Shown here: positions 9,250 to 17,404 of the stretch, piece after piece
Layout of the letters: each line of letters begins with the position of its first letter
Numbering within the stretch: the stretch's first letter is position 1
Origin: Micromonospora sp. C31
GTDB taxonomy: Bacteria > Actinomycetota > Actinomycetes > Mycobacteriales > Micromonosporaceae
Assembly (NCBI RefSeq): GCF_018070575.1
Contig: NZ_JAGPXN010000015.1
Coordinates: 97,610-161,609, forward strand
Length of the DNA: 64,000 nt
Direction of reading: 5' to 3'
Translations under genes and position numbers: made by a program
The notes under the pieces: generated by a model
Told to the model about the DNA's origin: nothing
Seen by the model: only the letters and a program-made list of their open reading frames with translations
Databases searched by the model: none

Positions 9250-10152
9250 GTGACACCACTTGCTGTCGATCATCGCCTACGCTGCGACGACTTGAGGCCG
9301 AGCGATAGGCGCATCACTTTGCCGGATATCGATAGCACCGAGAATTACATCTGCAAGCAGTGCCGGGTAATCTGCAGGCTGAAGGACGGAGCCTGGGTTC
9401 ATCCGGAGCCCTGGGCCACGCTCAAGGCCCGGCAGGTGTGCGCGCACCCGGCGCCACTGCGGCCCGCAAAGCCGCGGGAAATGCAGTCCGGGTCCATGCC
9501 CTTGTTCAAGCGCGACAAAATCATGCGGGAAGAGCAGCTACGAAACCTCGTGGTTGACCATGGAAGTGCGATCGAGGTCGCCACCGTGGGCTGCTACCAA
9601 AAGCACTTGACCGCCCGCGCCCACCCGCGTGGTTGGGGTTATTTGGCCAGCAACGGTCACTACGGATTCGGCGCAACCACGACCCAGATATGCTTCGATG
9701 GGCCTGGCGAGCTGGCAGCGGAGGCACGAGCGCTCTTCTGGGCGATCCGGAAGCTGGTGCCACTGTATCGCATCACTTTGCTAACTGATTATCCCCAAAT
9801 CGCAAACATGGTCGAGGCTTGGCGCAGCGGCGATCATTCGGCAATGCCACCGGGATACGACATGACCCCAGGCAAGTCCGGGTACGAGCGCAAGCTTGTC
9901 CTTGCTGCTCGAAAAGTGCACGAGCACACCGACTCTGTCGCCGTCCGCCTGGTGGACGACTACGCCGACACGGCCCTCGGTCGGGGCGCCAATGAGCTGT
10001 CAATCATCGGCTGGAAGTGCTCCGCCCGAGAGATCACCAAATCTGAAGCTGAAGTTCAGGCGCTTACTGCGGCAAGCGCGGCCCTTGGTGTCGAACCTGT
10101 CCTTGTCACCCGCGACGGTCAGGTCGACAACGCGGGCGAGGATAACGAATAG
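9250..10152 (+). CDS. RNase H-fold protein, probably degenerate, with N-terminal Cys-rich segment
   Basis: About 300 residues if translation starts at GTG 9250. TTG 9319 and ATG 9481 are alternatives, and none has a strong ribosome site. The N-terminus has a short metal-binding-like cluster (CKQCRVIC, then a later C and H). The centre follows the RNase HI order: a Gly-rich strand pair (RGWGYLASNG, HYGFGATTTQ), a helix with AAEARALFWAI (the expected Glu), a strand and Asp in TLLTDYPQIANMVEAWRSG, and the last Asp region YADTALGRGANEL. The first catalytic Asp of RNase H appears to be Ser or Asn (LASNG), so activity may be lost or altered. It is divergent from the DruE-like operon and lies 51 bp upstream of the RAMA-CBS-HEPN gene on the same strand, probably co-transcribed. 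The function is inferred from fold only. Confidence 0.7.
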   Translation: MTPLAVDHRLRCDDLRPSDRRITLPDIDSTENYICKQCRVICRLKDGAWVHPEPWATLKARQVCAHPAPLRPAKPREMQSGSMPLFKRDKIMREEQLRNLVVDHGSAIEVATVGCYQKHLTARAHPRGWGYLASNGHYGFGATTTQICFDGPGELAAEARALFWAIRKLVPLYRITLLTDYPQIANMVEAWRSGDHSAMPPGYDMTPGKSGYERKLVLAARKVHEHTDSVAVRLVDDYADTALGRGANELSIIGWKCSAREITKSEAEVQALTAASAALGVEPVLVTRDGQVDNAGEDNE

Positions 10153-10203
10153 GCACACCTACCCTTACTCCCACCTCAGCCACCACCTGGAGCAACAGCA
10201 GCA

Positions 10204-11613
10204 ATGTCGAACAATTCTTTTCGCCCACGACGAAAGCACCTGCTTAACGGCCGGCGGGTCCGCATTTCCGATCTGCTTGACGCCGGTCTACTGAAGCCCG
10301 GCGACGAGCTCTTCTTCCAGCAGCGCATCGGGGACGAACCGCATCAGGCTTCGGTCACTGACCGAGCCAGGCTGCGACTCCAGGACGGTCGGGAATTCAC
10401 AACTCCCTCCCGGGCCGGCGCCACCGTGGCGGGACGACGGGCGGTCGCGGGGTGGTCGGCCTGGCAGGTGGGACAAGCCGGCCCCACCCTGCATCGGCTT
10501 CGGTTGGAGCTGCTTCAGGACGTCGCCAAGGAGGTCAGCGCAGACCAGGACACCTCCGAGGAAGAGGCCGAGGCGGTCCGCCACCGCTTCGCGACACTGG
10601 AGGCAGCACGGGCGGCAGCCGAGTCGGGGCAGCCCCGGTCGTTCACGGTTCGTGAGTTCATCGGCCTGTGGGGACTGGAGGACCGGGACCGGATGGCGAC
10701 TACCCAGGTCGAGGCGGACCTGGCCAATCATGGCCTGACGACCAGCCCTGACTTCCGAGCCGTCAGCCTGGACCGGATCATCCGGGTCGTGATGCTCCCC
10801 GAGCAGGAGGAGAGCGAAGATGAGGTTAACGATTCCGGCAGTACCGTCGTCGAGGCGACTGCCGACGAGCTCAGCGAAGAGGGCGTCAACATCGGTTTGA
10901 CGCTGGAGAACCTCTTTCCACATCGAATGTCGCTGGTATCGGTGCCTCCTTCGGCTAGCTTCGAAGAGGCGATCACCGTAATGCAGATCAACGACTACTC
11001 GCAGGTCGCTGTGCTGGCGAACTCTCATCAACTCTACGGCTCGGTCTCCTGGGAGTCGATTGCCGCCGCGAAGCACCGGAATCCGAATGCCAGCTTCAGC
11101 GACGCCATAGTTCGAGAAGCCCGCGACCGTGTGTTCGACTACGACACCCGACTGCTGGACGTGCTGGGCACGTTGCAACAGCACGGCTTCATCTTCGTCC
11201 GTGACGACCAGCGGAAGATTAGCGGGATCGTCACGGCCGCCGACGTGGTACGCAAGTACGACGAGACCGCCACGCCCTTCTTCCTCATCGGTGAGATCGA
11301 CCAGGAGTTGCGGCAGCTGATCGTGAACACCTTCGACGAGGAGACGGTCAGGAAGGCGTGTGTAGATGCGAAACTTACCTTCAAGTCCCTGGACACCATG
11401 TCCATCGGCCAGTACCAAGCCGTCCTCGACAACGCGGCGTGCTGGGGACAGCTTGGTTGGCCCTTGAACCGAGGACGGTTCATCGAGCGACTGAACGAAC
11501 TGCGCAAGGTTCGCAACAACGTCATGCACTTCAACCCTGATCCGGTCAGGCCTGCGGAGGTCGCGAAATTGCGCAACTTCCTCAGTCTGATTCGCCTCTA
11601 CATCGGTTCATGA
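10204..11613 (+). CDS. RAMA - CBS pair - HEPN (Swt1-like) protein
   Basis: 469 residues. Residues ~15-90 match the RAMA pattern (restriction adenine-methylase associated): ISDLLDAGLLKPGDELFF, then a Gly/Phe strand and RRAVAGWSAWQVG. A charged linker follows. Residues ~235-355 form a tandem CBS pair (SLVSVPPSASFEEAITVM ... DYSQVAVLA ... GIVTAADVVRKY). The C-terminal helical domain ends with RNNVMH, the R-x4-H signature of HEPN RNases (R437, H442), in the arrangement seen in Swt1-type and DUF4145-like domains. The family knowledge suggests that RAMA reads modified DNA, CBS binds nucleotides such as ATP or SAM, and HEPN cleaves RNA. That would give a sensor-to-toxin logic fitting phage defence, but this is inference. 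The ATG start is preceded by a GGAG, and the gene follows the RNase H-fold gene by 51 bp. Confidence 0.82.
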   Translation: MSNNSFRPRRKHLLNGRRVRISDLLDAGLLKPGDELFFQQRIGDEPHQASVTDRARLRLQDGREFTTPSRAGATVAGRRAVAGWSAWQVGQAGPTLHRLRLELLQDVAKEVSADQDTSEEEAEAVRHRFATLEAARAAAESGQPRSFTVREFIGLWGLEDRDRMATTQVEADLANHGLTTSPDFRAVSLDRIIRVVMLPEQEESEDEVNDSGSTVVEATADELSEEGVNIGLTLENLFPHRMSLVSVPPSASFEEAITVMQINDYSQVAVLANSHQLYGSVSWESIAAAKHRNPNASFSDAIVREARDRVFDYDTRLLDVLGTLQQHGFIFVRDDQRKISGIVTAADVVRKYDETATPFFLIGEIDQELRQLIVNTFDEETVRKACVDAKLTFKSLDTMSIGQYQAVLDNAACWGQLGWPLNRGRFIERLNELRKVRNNVMHFNPDPVRPAEVAKLRNFLSLIRLYIGS

Positions 11614-11885
11614 CATGTCAGCGCAGAATCGCGGTCGCGACGGTCGATTCGACGCATCGCGGACCTGAACGTCGGCGTCGCACTAATTGAGTCAAAGGCC
11701 AGCCAGGAAAGACCCAGACCGACGGCAGCCGAGCGTCCAGGGTCACCCGAGCCAAAATCTACCGACTTCCATATACCTGCTGCTGGGCTAACGGCAGCCG
11801 CCGTTCAACGATCTGGCCGGGAGTCCCACTCGGCTGGTCGAGTGGGAGAGGGAGTTTCAACGTGACGATCCAAGGAGACCAAGGC

Positions 11886-12575
11886 ATGGCAACAGGTGGC
11901 CCCGGCGGGCCGGTTTCGGAAGCAGCCGTACCTGGACAGCGGATTCTCGACTTGGTGGACAAGGCAATCGCCGCTCAGAGCCCTCTGGTACGCAAAAACA
12001 TCGCGCGGGCACGCCAGCGGAATCCGGATGTCACTCCTACACAGGTGATCCGCAATTTGGAGCGGATGTACGTCAGCGCTTTGACCGGGACGGGTGCTGC
12101 CGTGGGAGGAGCTGCAGCCGCTCCCGGCGTCGGCACCGGGGTCGCACTCGCACTCTCGGCCGGCGAGGCTCTCTCCTCCCTTGAGCTGAGCGCCCTCTTC
12201 GCGCTCTCTGTCGCCGACATCCACGGAGTCCCCATCGACGAGGTCGAGCGCCGTCGAACGATCGTGATGGGAATCATGCTCGGTGGGTCTGGCTCCGCCA
12301 CCATCACCAAGGTTGCCGAGCGGACAGGGCAGCACTGGGGACGTCAGGTCGTCGCCAAGGTTCCAGCTGAGACGTTGCGTCAGATCAACAAGATCCTGGG
12401 GAAACACTTCGTCACGAAGTACGGGGCCAAGCAAGGGATAATCGTTCTCGGTCGGGTGGCACCGTTCGGCATCGGCGCGGTAATTGGTGGCGGCGCCAAC
12501 GCCGCCCTCGCCACTCTGGCTGTGCGGGCCGCTCGTCGCGCATTCGGCCCACCCCCGGCGTCCTGGCATGGCTGA
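11886..12575 (+). CDS. EcsC-like membrane-associated protein
   Basis: 229 residues from ATG 11886, which has AAGGAG eight bases upstream. An in-frame GTG at 11862 (also with a purine-rich leader) would add eight residues. Glycine/alanine-rich hydrophobic stretches occur around residues 60-90 (TGAAVGGAAAAPGVGTG) and again near the C-terminus (APFGIGAVIGGGANAALA). The latter is the pattern found at the end of EcsC-family proteins. EcsC in Bacillus is encoded with the Ecs ABC transporter and has no known enzymatic activity. No ABC genes are next to this copy. It stands alone between the RAMA-CBS-HEPN gene and a convergent SUKH gene. The role is unknown. Confidence 0.68.
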   Translation: MATGGPGGPVSEAAVPGQRILDLVDKAIAAQSPLVRKNIARARQRNPDVTPTQVIRNLERMYVSALTGTGAAVGGAAAAPGVGTGVALALSAGEALSSLELSALFALSVADIHGVPIDEVERRRTIVMGIMLGGSGSATITKVAERTGQHWGRQVVAKVPAETLRQINKILGKHFVTKYGAKQGIIVLGRVAPFGIGAVIGGGANAALATLAVRAARRAFGPPPASWHG

Positions 12576-12828
12576 CAGACATCCGCCGGCCACCGTCCGC
12601 GACGGCGGCCGGCGGTTGACCCTGCACATGCTGGCCGAGGACGACGCGGTGACATTGCTGCTCGACGTCACCGCCGAGTACCGCACGGGCCCTCGATGTC
12701 GCAGCGGGCGAGGATCCGCGATGGTAACCGCCGTTGTGCAGCAGCCGTCACCACAGGACACCGTCAGCGCCACTCCTGTGGGATGTCGAGTTCCGAGAGG
12801 GTGGACGAGGCATCCTGCAGGGCCGTGA
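12568..12828 (+). CDS. Short hypothetical ORF overlapping EcsC-like gene, possibly a remnant
   Basis: 86 codons starting at an ATG that overlaps the last eight bases of the EcsC-like gene. The first ~40 residues (RRLTLHMLAEDDAVTLLLDV) look protein-like. The rest is low-quality, proline/arginine-rich, and overlaps the end of the convergent SUKH gene, which suggests a truncated gene or chance frame. No family is recognised. Confidence 0.22.
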   Translation: MADRHPPATVRDGGRRLTLHMLAEDDAVTLLLDVTAEYRTGPRCRSGRGSAMVTAVVQQPSPQDTVSATPVGCRVPRGWTRHPAGP

Positions 12829-13294
12829 GGAGGTCAGTGAAAGTGGGCGTCACGGCCCGCCAGGAGATCTGGGGGGAGTCCGTCCAGATGTCGGACGCCA
12901 CGACCCGTGGATCGGCCGCGTCTGTGCGGTAGTCCAAGGCTAAGGCCACGTCGTCACCAGCGTACTCGTTGACCGCGATGAGGACGGCCTGGTCGACGTC
13001 GAGCCACGGCATGTCGGGCGGATGTTCCGAGCGACTGCCACGAGTCATGCGGAACAGCTCGCAGATCGAGCTGTCGTCGGCGATGTGGTCCAGGGCCGCG
13101 TTCTCGAACCATATGGAGTAGAGGTTCGGCATGAACATCAGAGGTTCTTCGAACCAGGGCATTAGTTCATGGAGAGCCTGGCGGCCTGGGTGCAGCCACC
13201 TACCTGTCTGCAGAAGCGATGCAAGCGCCTCGGGCAAGCGCAGACCACGCACAGTCCATTCCAGTGGGTCGGGGAGGTGTTGTGACTCTGTCAC
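12764..13294 (-). CDS. SUKH (SMI1/KNR4-like) family protein
   Basis: 176 residues from a GTG at 13292-13294 with a GA-rich leader. The second half has the typical SMI1/KNR4 order: a PWLDVDQAVLIAVNEY loop, the strand DDVALALDYRT, a DPRVV-x-SDIW segment, and a final helix FTDLLTAL. SUKH domains are often immunity proteins that neutralise polymorphic nuclease toxins, though many are orphan. No toxin gene is adjacent, so it is either an orphan immunity protein or has another role. It is convergent with the EcsC-like gene. Confidence 0.68.
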   Translation of the reverse strand: MTESQHLPDPLEWTVRGLRLPEALASLLQTGRWLHPGRQALHELMPWFEEPLMFMPNLYSIWFENAALDHIADDSSICELFRMTRGSRSEHPPDMPWLDVDQAVLIAVNEYAGDDVALALDYRTDAADPRVVASDIWTDSPQISWRAVTPTFTDLLTALQDASSTLSELDIPQEWR

Positions 13295-13471
13295 CGTCTC
13301 CGTCCTCGTCCAGGCTGGTCGACGTCAGGTCACCATAGCTCGTCGCAGGCCGAATACCTCGCGGGCGATTCAGCGTTCGCATCCGCGACAACGACGAGAG
13401 AGGCTGAGTTCGAGCTGACGGGCAGTGGGCTGGGTAGAGCATCATGGACCAGCCCACCGGCCCCCGTTCAA

Positions 13472-13618
13472 CTAGCCGGTGATGACCGGCCAGGCATAGG
13501 CCAGCAGGGCGCACGCCGCCCCGAGCAGGGCGAGCGAGACACCCCTGGTGGGCAGGGGCAGCGCGGCGAGCACGAGCAGGATGACCGCGACGATGTAGAG
13601 AAACGCCTGCGCCGACAT
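13472..13618 (-). CDS. Small two-helix membrane protein
   Basis: 48 residues from ATG 13616-13618, with GGAGAG six bases upstream. Two hydrophobic segments (AFLYIVAVILLVLAALPL and VSLALLGAACALLAYA) separated by the short turn PTRG predict a small integral membrane protein. Such short proteins are common and uncharacterised in Micromonosporaceae. It is monocistronic as far as can be seen and divergent from the secreted protease gene. Confidence 0.7.
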   Translation of the reverse strand: MSAQAFLYIVAVILLVLAALPLPTRGVSLALLGAACALLAYAWPVITG

Positions 13619-13895
13619 GGCACTCTCCTCAGGTGGTTGGCTGACGGGCGGTGCGATCCCTACCCCCGCCGACCCGATCACGAAACCCGTTCCCGCCCGG
13701 ACACCTGGTCTTCCACTCCTGTCGTCGCCACCGACACCCGCGCCATCCGACATGGACCAACCGGGATCACTCGCACAGCAGATAGCATCGACGTCGACAG
13801 TTACCTGACTGGCGCTTTCCGTCGCGGATCATGCTGATGAACTGCCGAAACTCCAGACTGCGCGACCGCGTGGTCGATTAGCTGGAAGAGGGCAC

Positions 13896-14618
13896 ATGAG
13901 ATCACGCAAGGTGAGCAGGAAGCTGGCCGTGCTCGTGGCCGCGCTGATGGGCGCGGTGGGCGGGCCGGCTGTCGTGACGCCGGCCCACGCCATCTACGGA
14001 GGCGTCACCGCAGGGCACCTGCGGGAGGCGGCCCAGGTCTATGTCGACGGTCAGTACCGGTGCACCGCGGTGGTGCTCAACAGCTCGTGGCTGCTGACCG
14101 CCGAGCACTGCACCGAGGGCATCACCGCAGCGCGCTTCCACGTGTACGCGGGCGATCGGCGGCGCGGCCACGGTTACGGCAAGGTGGTGCAGCGCGTTGA
14201 GGAGTTCGGCCGTGCCGATCTTGCGTTGATCAAGGTCTGGAGCCCCTTCCCCAGTTCGGTGGCGACCACCACCCTGCCACCGATCAATCAACCCATCCCT
14301 GCTCCTGGTGTGTTGATGTCGGCGTCAGGTTGGGGCAACTGGGCCCAGACGGGATACCAACTGCCGGACAGTCTGCAGGTCTGCTCGGTAAAGCTGCTGG
14401 GCACCTACGACGACGACGGCGTCACCCACATCATGGGTGAGCCGACGGGCGGTGCCTTCACGCGGTCCGGGGATTCGGGCGGGCCGCTGACGCAGGGCGG
14501 CTACACCTGGGGCATCCTTTCGGGCACCGTGGAGGGTCAGCCGAATCGCTCCGTCTGGGTCTCCCTGACTGACACGGTGACCCGTATGTGGATCCTCCTG
14601 GAGTTGGCCCAGCCCTGA
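13896..14618 (+). CDS. Secreted trypsin-like serine protease (S1 family)
   Basis: 240 residues with an N-terminal Sec signal (basic RSRKVSRK, then a hydrophobic stretch ending AHA, about residue 32) and a mature start IYGG close to the usual IIGG. The catalytic triad is visible: His in LLTAEHC, Asp in ADLALIKV, and Ser in SGDSGGPL. The cysteine pair around His and the one before the Ser loop fit S1 proteases. At ~205 mature residues it is a compact S1A-type enzyme of the sort secreted by Streptomyces and Micromonospora, released extracellularly for protein hydrolysis. The start has GGAAGAGGG-like purines upstream. Confidence 0.88.
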   Translation: MRSRKVSRKLAVLVAALMGAVGGPAVVTPAHAIYGGVTAGHLREAAQVYVDGQYRCTAVVLNSSWLLTAEHCTEGITAARFHVYAGDRRRGHGYGKVVQRVEEFGRADLALIKVWSPFPSSVATTTLPPINQPIPAPGVLMSASGWGNWAQTGYQLPDSLQVCSVKLLGTYDDDGVTHIMGEPTGGAFTRSGDSGGPLTQGGYTWGILSGTVEGQPNRSVWVSLTDTVTRMWILLELAQP

Positions 14619-14703
14619 ACTCGCATCCACGCCGTCGATCAGGCGGGTGCCGGCTCTCCGTTTGCGGGGCTCAACCACGAGCTGGGCCTATAGGATGACG
14701 TGT

Positions 14704-15297
14704 ATGTCTGCCAACTCCCGTCGGGCACGACACATGACGTCAAGAACGATTCTCATCGCAATGGTGGTGGCGCTCGGCGGCTGCTCTGCCACGGAACCCG
14801 AGCCGTCTGCACCGTCGCCAGCGAGCCCGACTCCCGATCCAGGCGCCGTCGTCGCCGCCCTGTCCCGGTACGCGGGGGCGCCGTGCGCTCTGCTCGCCGA
14901 GCAGGAACTCGCCGCCTACGGGATCACCCGGCCTGGACGTCAGATCCATCTCTCCGAGGGCCCTGCCAGATCGTGCTACTGGGTCACCTCGACCGGCGTG
15001 CAGATGGGCTTCATCCCCTACCCGTCGGCGAAGGCGCGGAAGAGCAAGGCGGAGGAGCCGACGGCGCAACGACGCGAGATCCGCGGCTACCCCGTGGTCC
15101 AGTCGACCGACGAGAAGTCCTGCTACCAGAACGTCGACCTTCGCTCGACCAACGCCAGCCTCGGTCCTGTCACATTCAGCACCCTGGTCGTCCGCCAGGC
15201 GTCCGATGCCCCGATGGACACGTGCGGGATCGCCACCGCCTTCACCGACGTTGTGCTCGGCAAGTTCGAACGGTTGGCCGCTTCGGGAGGCAGATGA
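14704..15297 (+). CDS. Lipoprotein, DUF3558-like
   Basis: 197 residues from ATG 14704, which has AGGA eight bases upstream. ATG 14734 would give a shorter signal. The signal peptide is RRARH, then ILIAMVVALGGC, with the lipobox cysteine around residue 28, followed by a Pro/Ser-rich tether. The domain after it (CALLAEQELAAYGI, a later CYW, then CYQN and CGIAT) follows the pattern of DUF3558 lipoproteins, which have paired cysteines and are anchored outside the membrane. The function of the family is unknown. It is first of a run of three lipoprotein genes on this strand. Confidence 0.72.
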   Translation: MSANSRRARHMTSRTILIAMVVALGGCSATEPEPSAPSPASPTPDPGAVVAALSRYAGAPCALLAEQELAAYGITRPGRQIHLSEGPARSCYWVTSTGVQMGFIPYPSAKARKSKAEEPTAQRREIRGYPVVQSTDEKSCYQNVDLRSTNASLGPVTFSTLVVRQASDAPMDTCGIATAFTDVVLGKFERLAASGGR

Positions 15298-15351
15298 CGT
15301 GAGAGCGCAGAGGCAGGCAGCACGTCATCGACAAGGATCGAGAGTTCCGTG

Positions 15352-15861
15352 ATGAGACAAAGATCTGCCTGTCTGGCCCTCGCGTTGGTGTTCGTGGTGG
15401 CAGGCTGCTCCGAGCAACCCGACGAGGACGGCGGGCGGGCTGCCTCGCCACCGCCGGTCAGCCCACCCGCCTCCGGTCCCGCCGCAGCGACGACCACGCC
15501 ATCCAACGTCGACAGCAGGTCCGGCGTTTGCAGGTTGGTGGACGTCGCGGCGAAGGACCAGTCCGTCAGTGCGGCCTTTGCCGTCGTGGGCGAGGAAGGT
15601 CCCGCGATGCGAGCCAGTGTCGCCCAGACCTACAAGCGGTTGGCCGGGCAGTTGACCCGAGCCGCACTGCAAGCACCTCCAGACTTGCAGGTGGCCTTGA
15701 CGCAATGGGCGCTCGCGAGCACCGAGGTGGCGCAGTTCGTTGCCGACCACAAGCCTCGGCCCGGCCTCGTCCTCGAATTCGGGCCGGGGCATCGAAAGTG
15801 GAAGGCCGCACAGAAGAGCGTCGAGAAGATCTGCGGACACCCGGTCCCCAACACCCGCTGA
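15352..15861 (+). CDS. Lipoprotein of unknown function
   Basis: 169 residues. The signal peptide MRQRSACLALALVFVVAGC carries the lipobox VAGC, followed by a Pro/Ala/Thr-rich linker (residues ~25-55). The mature domain (~110 residues) has two cysteines (GVCRLV near its start and KICGHP near its end) that probably form a disulphide, and amphipathic helices between them. GTG 15349 directly before the ATG is an alternative start. No family was recognised. It follows the DUF3558-like lipoprotein by about 50 bp and may be co-transcribed. Confidence 0.72.
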   Translation: MRQRSACLALALVFVVAGCSEQPDEDGGRAASPPPVSPPASGPAAATTTPSNVDSRSGVCRLVDVAAKDQSVSAAFAVVGEEGPAMRASVAQTYKRLAGQLTRAALQAPPDLQVALTQWALASTEVAQFVADHKPRPGLVLEFGPGHRKWKAAQKSVEKICGHPVPNTR

Positions 15862-16138
15862 CGCGTCCGACTGCCTCGCCCCCGTGACCATGGGCGGCAG
15901 CCGGGGATGCGCTCGTGTGCATTCCCCAGAATGCCAATAGCCGCGCACGGGAATTGCGCGGAGATGACCGCCGCCAGGGGCGTCTTGTGAGGTCAGACCC
16001 AGTAATCGGTCTGTGCGAACAGGACGCACGGGCGACAGCGCGATCGAGAACTCGTCGGCAGGCCGGCGTTCACGTGCACTGGGGCTAACATCGTCCCATA
16101 GATGCACGTTTTGTGGTCTTCTGCCGTCAAGAAACGAT

Positions 16139-17125
16139 ATGCGAGCGATCGTCAAGGGATTCGTCGCGATGATGACCCTGGCCGGGCTGGCCGCGTGTGG
16201 TCAGGGCGGGCCCACGGTGGCCGGTGCTTCGGCCGACGGGCGGGAGGCGCAGCCATCCGCTGCGGCCTCCGGCACGCCAACCGCCCGGTCAGGGTGGACC
16301 TCCTGCGCGGTCGACGCACCGGTCGGGGAGGACGGGCGCCCGCCCAGTGCCCACACCCTGCCGCGCCTGGACACCACCTTCGCGGTCGCGTACGCAGTCC
16401 ACTGCCAGCTCGAACCGACGCGACGCGCTGACGGCGGTGAAGACCTCGTCCTGACCGAGGGCCGCGCCACCGATGTGACAGCCCTTCTCGCCGCGCTGCA
16501 CCTGCCCGACGACAGGACCAACGTCGAGGCCTGCACCCTGGAGATGCCCTGGGAGCCGAACCTGCTGCTGTTCGACGCGCAGGGCCGATGGATCCGGCCG
16601 CGACTGCCGATGGACATTTGCGGCAAGCCACGTCCCGAGGTGCCGGAGGCGGTGCGAGGTCTGCGGCTGACCACGGTGTCGGAGACGGTCGTACGGGAAG
16701 TCCTGTCAGCCGGGGCGGCGGCCTCCGGGTGCACCCAGACATCGTCGAACGTGGTGGCCGCCGGGACCGGGGATCCGTCGTCCCTCCCCCGACCAGGCCG
16801 GGTGTCGATCCCGTCCACCGCGCCGCTGCGGCTGTGCGTGTTCCGGGTGCCGGCGCAGCAGCAGGGCACAGGGACCTTCGACTACGGGTTGCTCCTGCCC
16901 GAGCAGCGCCACGCGGCCGTCGAACGCAGACTGGGGGCGCTGCGCCCGGCCGCGAAGTGCTCGGGTGCCGCAACCCGGTTCGCAGTGCTGGAGAACGCCA
17001 CCAGCACCGGCGACGTGATCTACGTCGAACTCGACCACTGCCGGCGGGTGCTGGCCACGCCGCTGCACGGCCCACCGATCCTGGCCCAGGCCGACGACAC
17101 GCTCATCGAACTGCTCAAGCGGTAG
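16139..17125 (+). CDS. Cys-rich lipoprotein of unknown function
   Basis: 328 residues from ATG 16139. Signal peptide RAIVKGFVAMMTLAGLAAC with lipobox LAAC. The mature part has several cysteines (TSCAVDA, VHCQLE, EACTLEM, DICGKP, SGCTQTS, RLCVFRV, AKCSGAA, DHCRRVL), suggesting a disulphide-stabilised, surface-anchored protein. No catalytic motif or family is recognised. It is third in a line of lipoprotein genes but separated from the second by 277 bp, which contains a 20-bp motif shared with the promoter region of the XRE gene, so it likely has its own promoter. Confidence 0.7.
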   Translation: MRAIVKGFVAMMTLAGLAACGQGGPTVAGASADGREAQPSAAASGTPTARSGWTSCAVDAPVGEDGRPPSAHTLPRLDTTFAVAYAVHCQLEPTRRADGGEDLVLTEGRATDVTALLAALHLPDDRTNVEACTLEMPWEPNLLLFDAQGRWIRPRLPMDICGKPRPEVPEAVRGLRLTTVSETVVREVLSAGAAASGCTQTSSNVVAAGTGDPSSLPRPGRVSIPSTAPLRLCVFRVPAQQQGTGTFDYGLLLPEQRHAAVERRLGALRPAAKCSGAATRFAVLENATSTGDVIYVELDHCRRVLATPLHGPPILAQADDTLIELLKR

Positions 17126-17404
17126 CCGGTGACCCCGTGGATGCCGCAGACGGCCACCTTGGGCCCGTTGCTGCGCGGCACGATCAGCGCGTCGGCTCAG
17201 GTGCCGCTCGTGGGGGCGCCGGCGGCCTGACCCGGGTGCTCGGGCCGGACCGTGCAGGCCCGCGACGTGTACGGCGGGTTGCACAACTGACGACGCCTGC
17301 TGTCGCATGAACGTCAGTCACCAGAAGGCATTGACACTCTGGCATTCCTTGATGACCCTGTGTGTTCGAGCCCGTGCGGGGTGATCGGCATCGGGGGTGG
17401 CCGG

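Noticed and set aside
12380..12655. Short frames on both strands around the EcsC-like gene end
   Set aside because: No ribosome site and Arg/Pro-rich composition; they are shadows.
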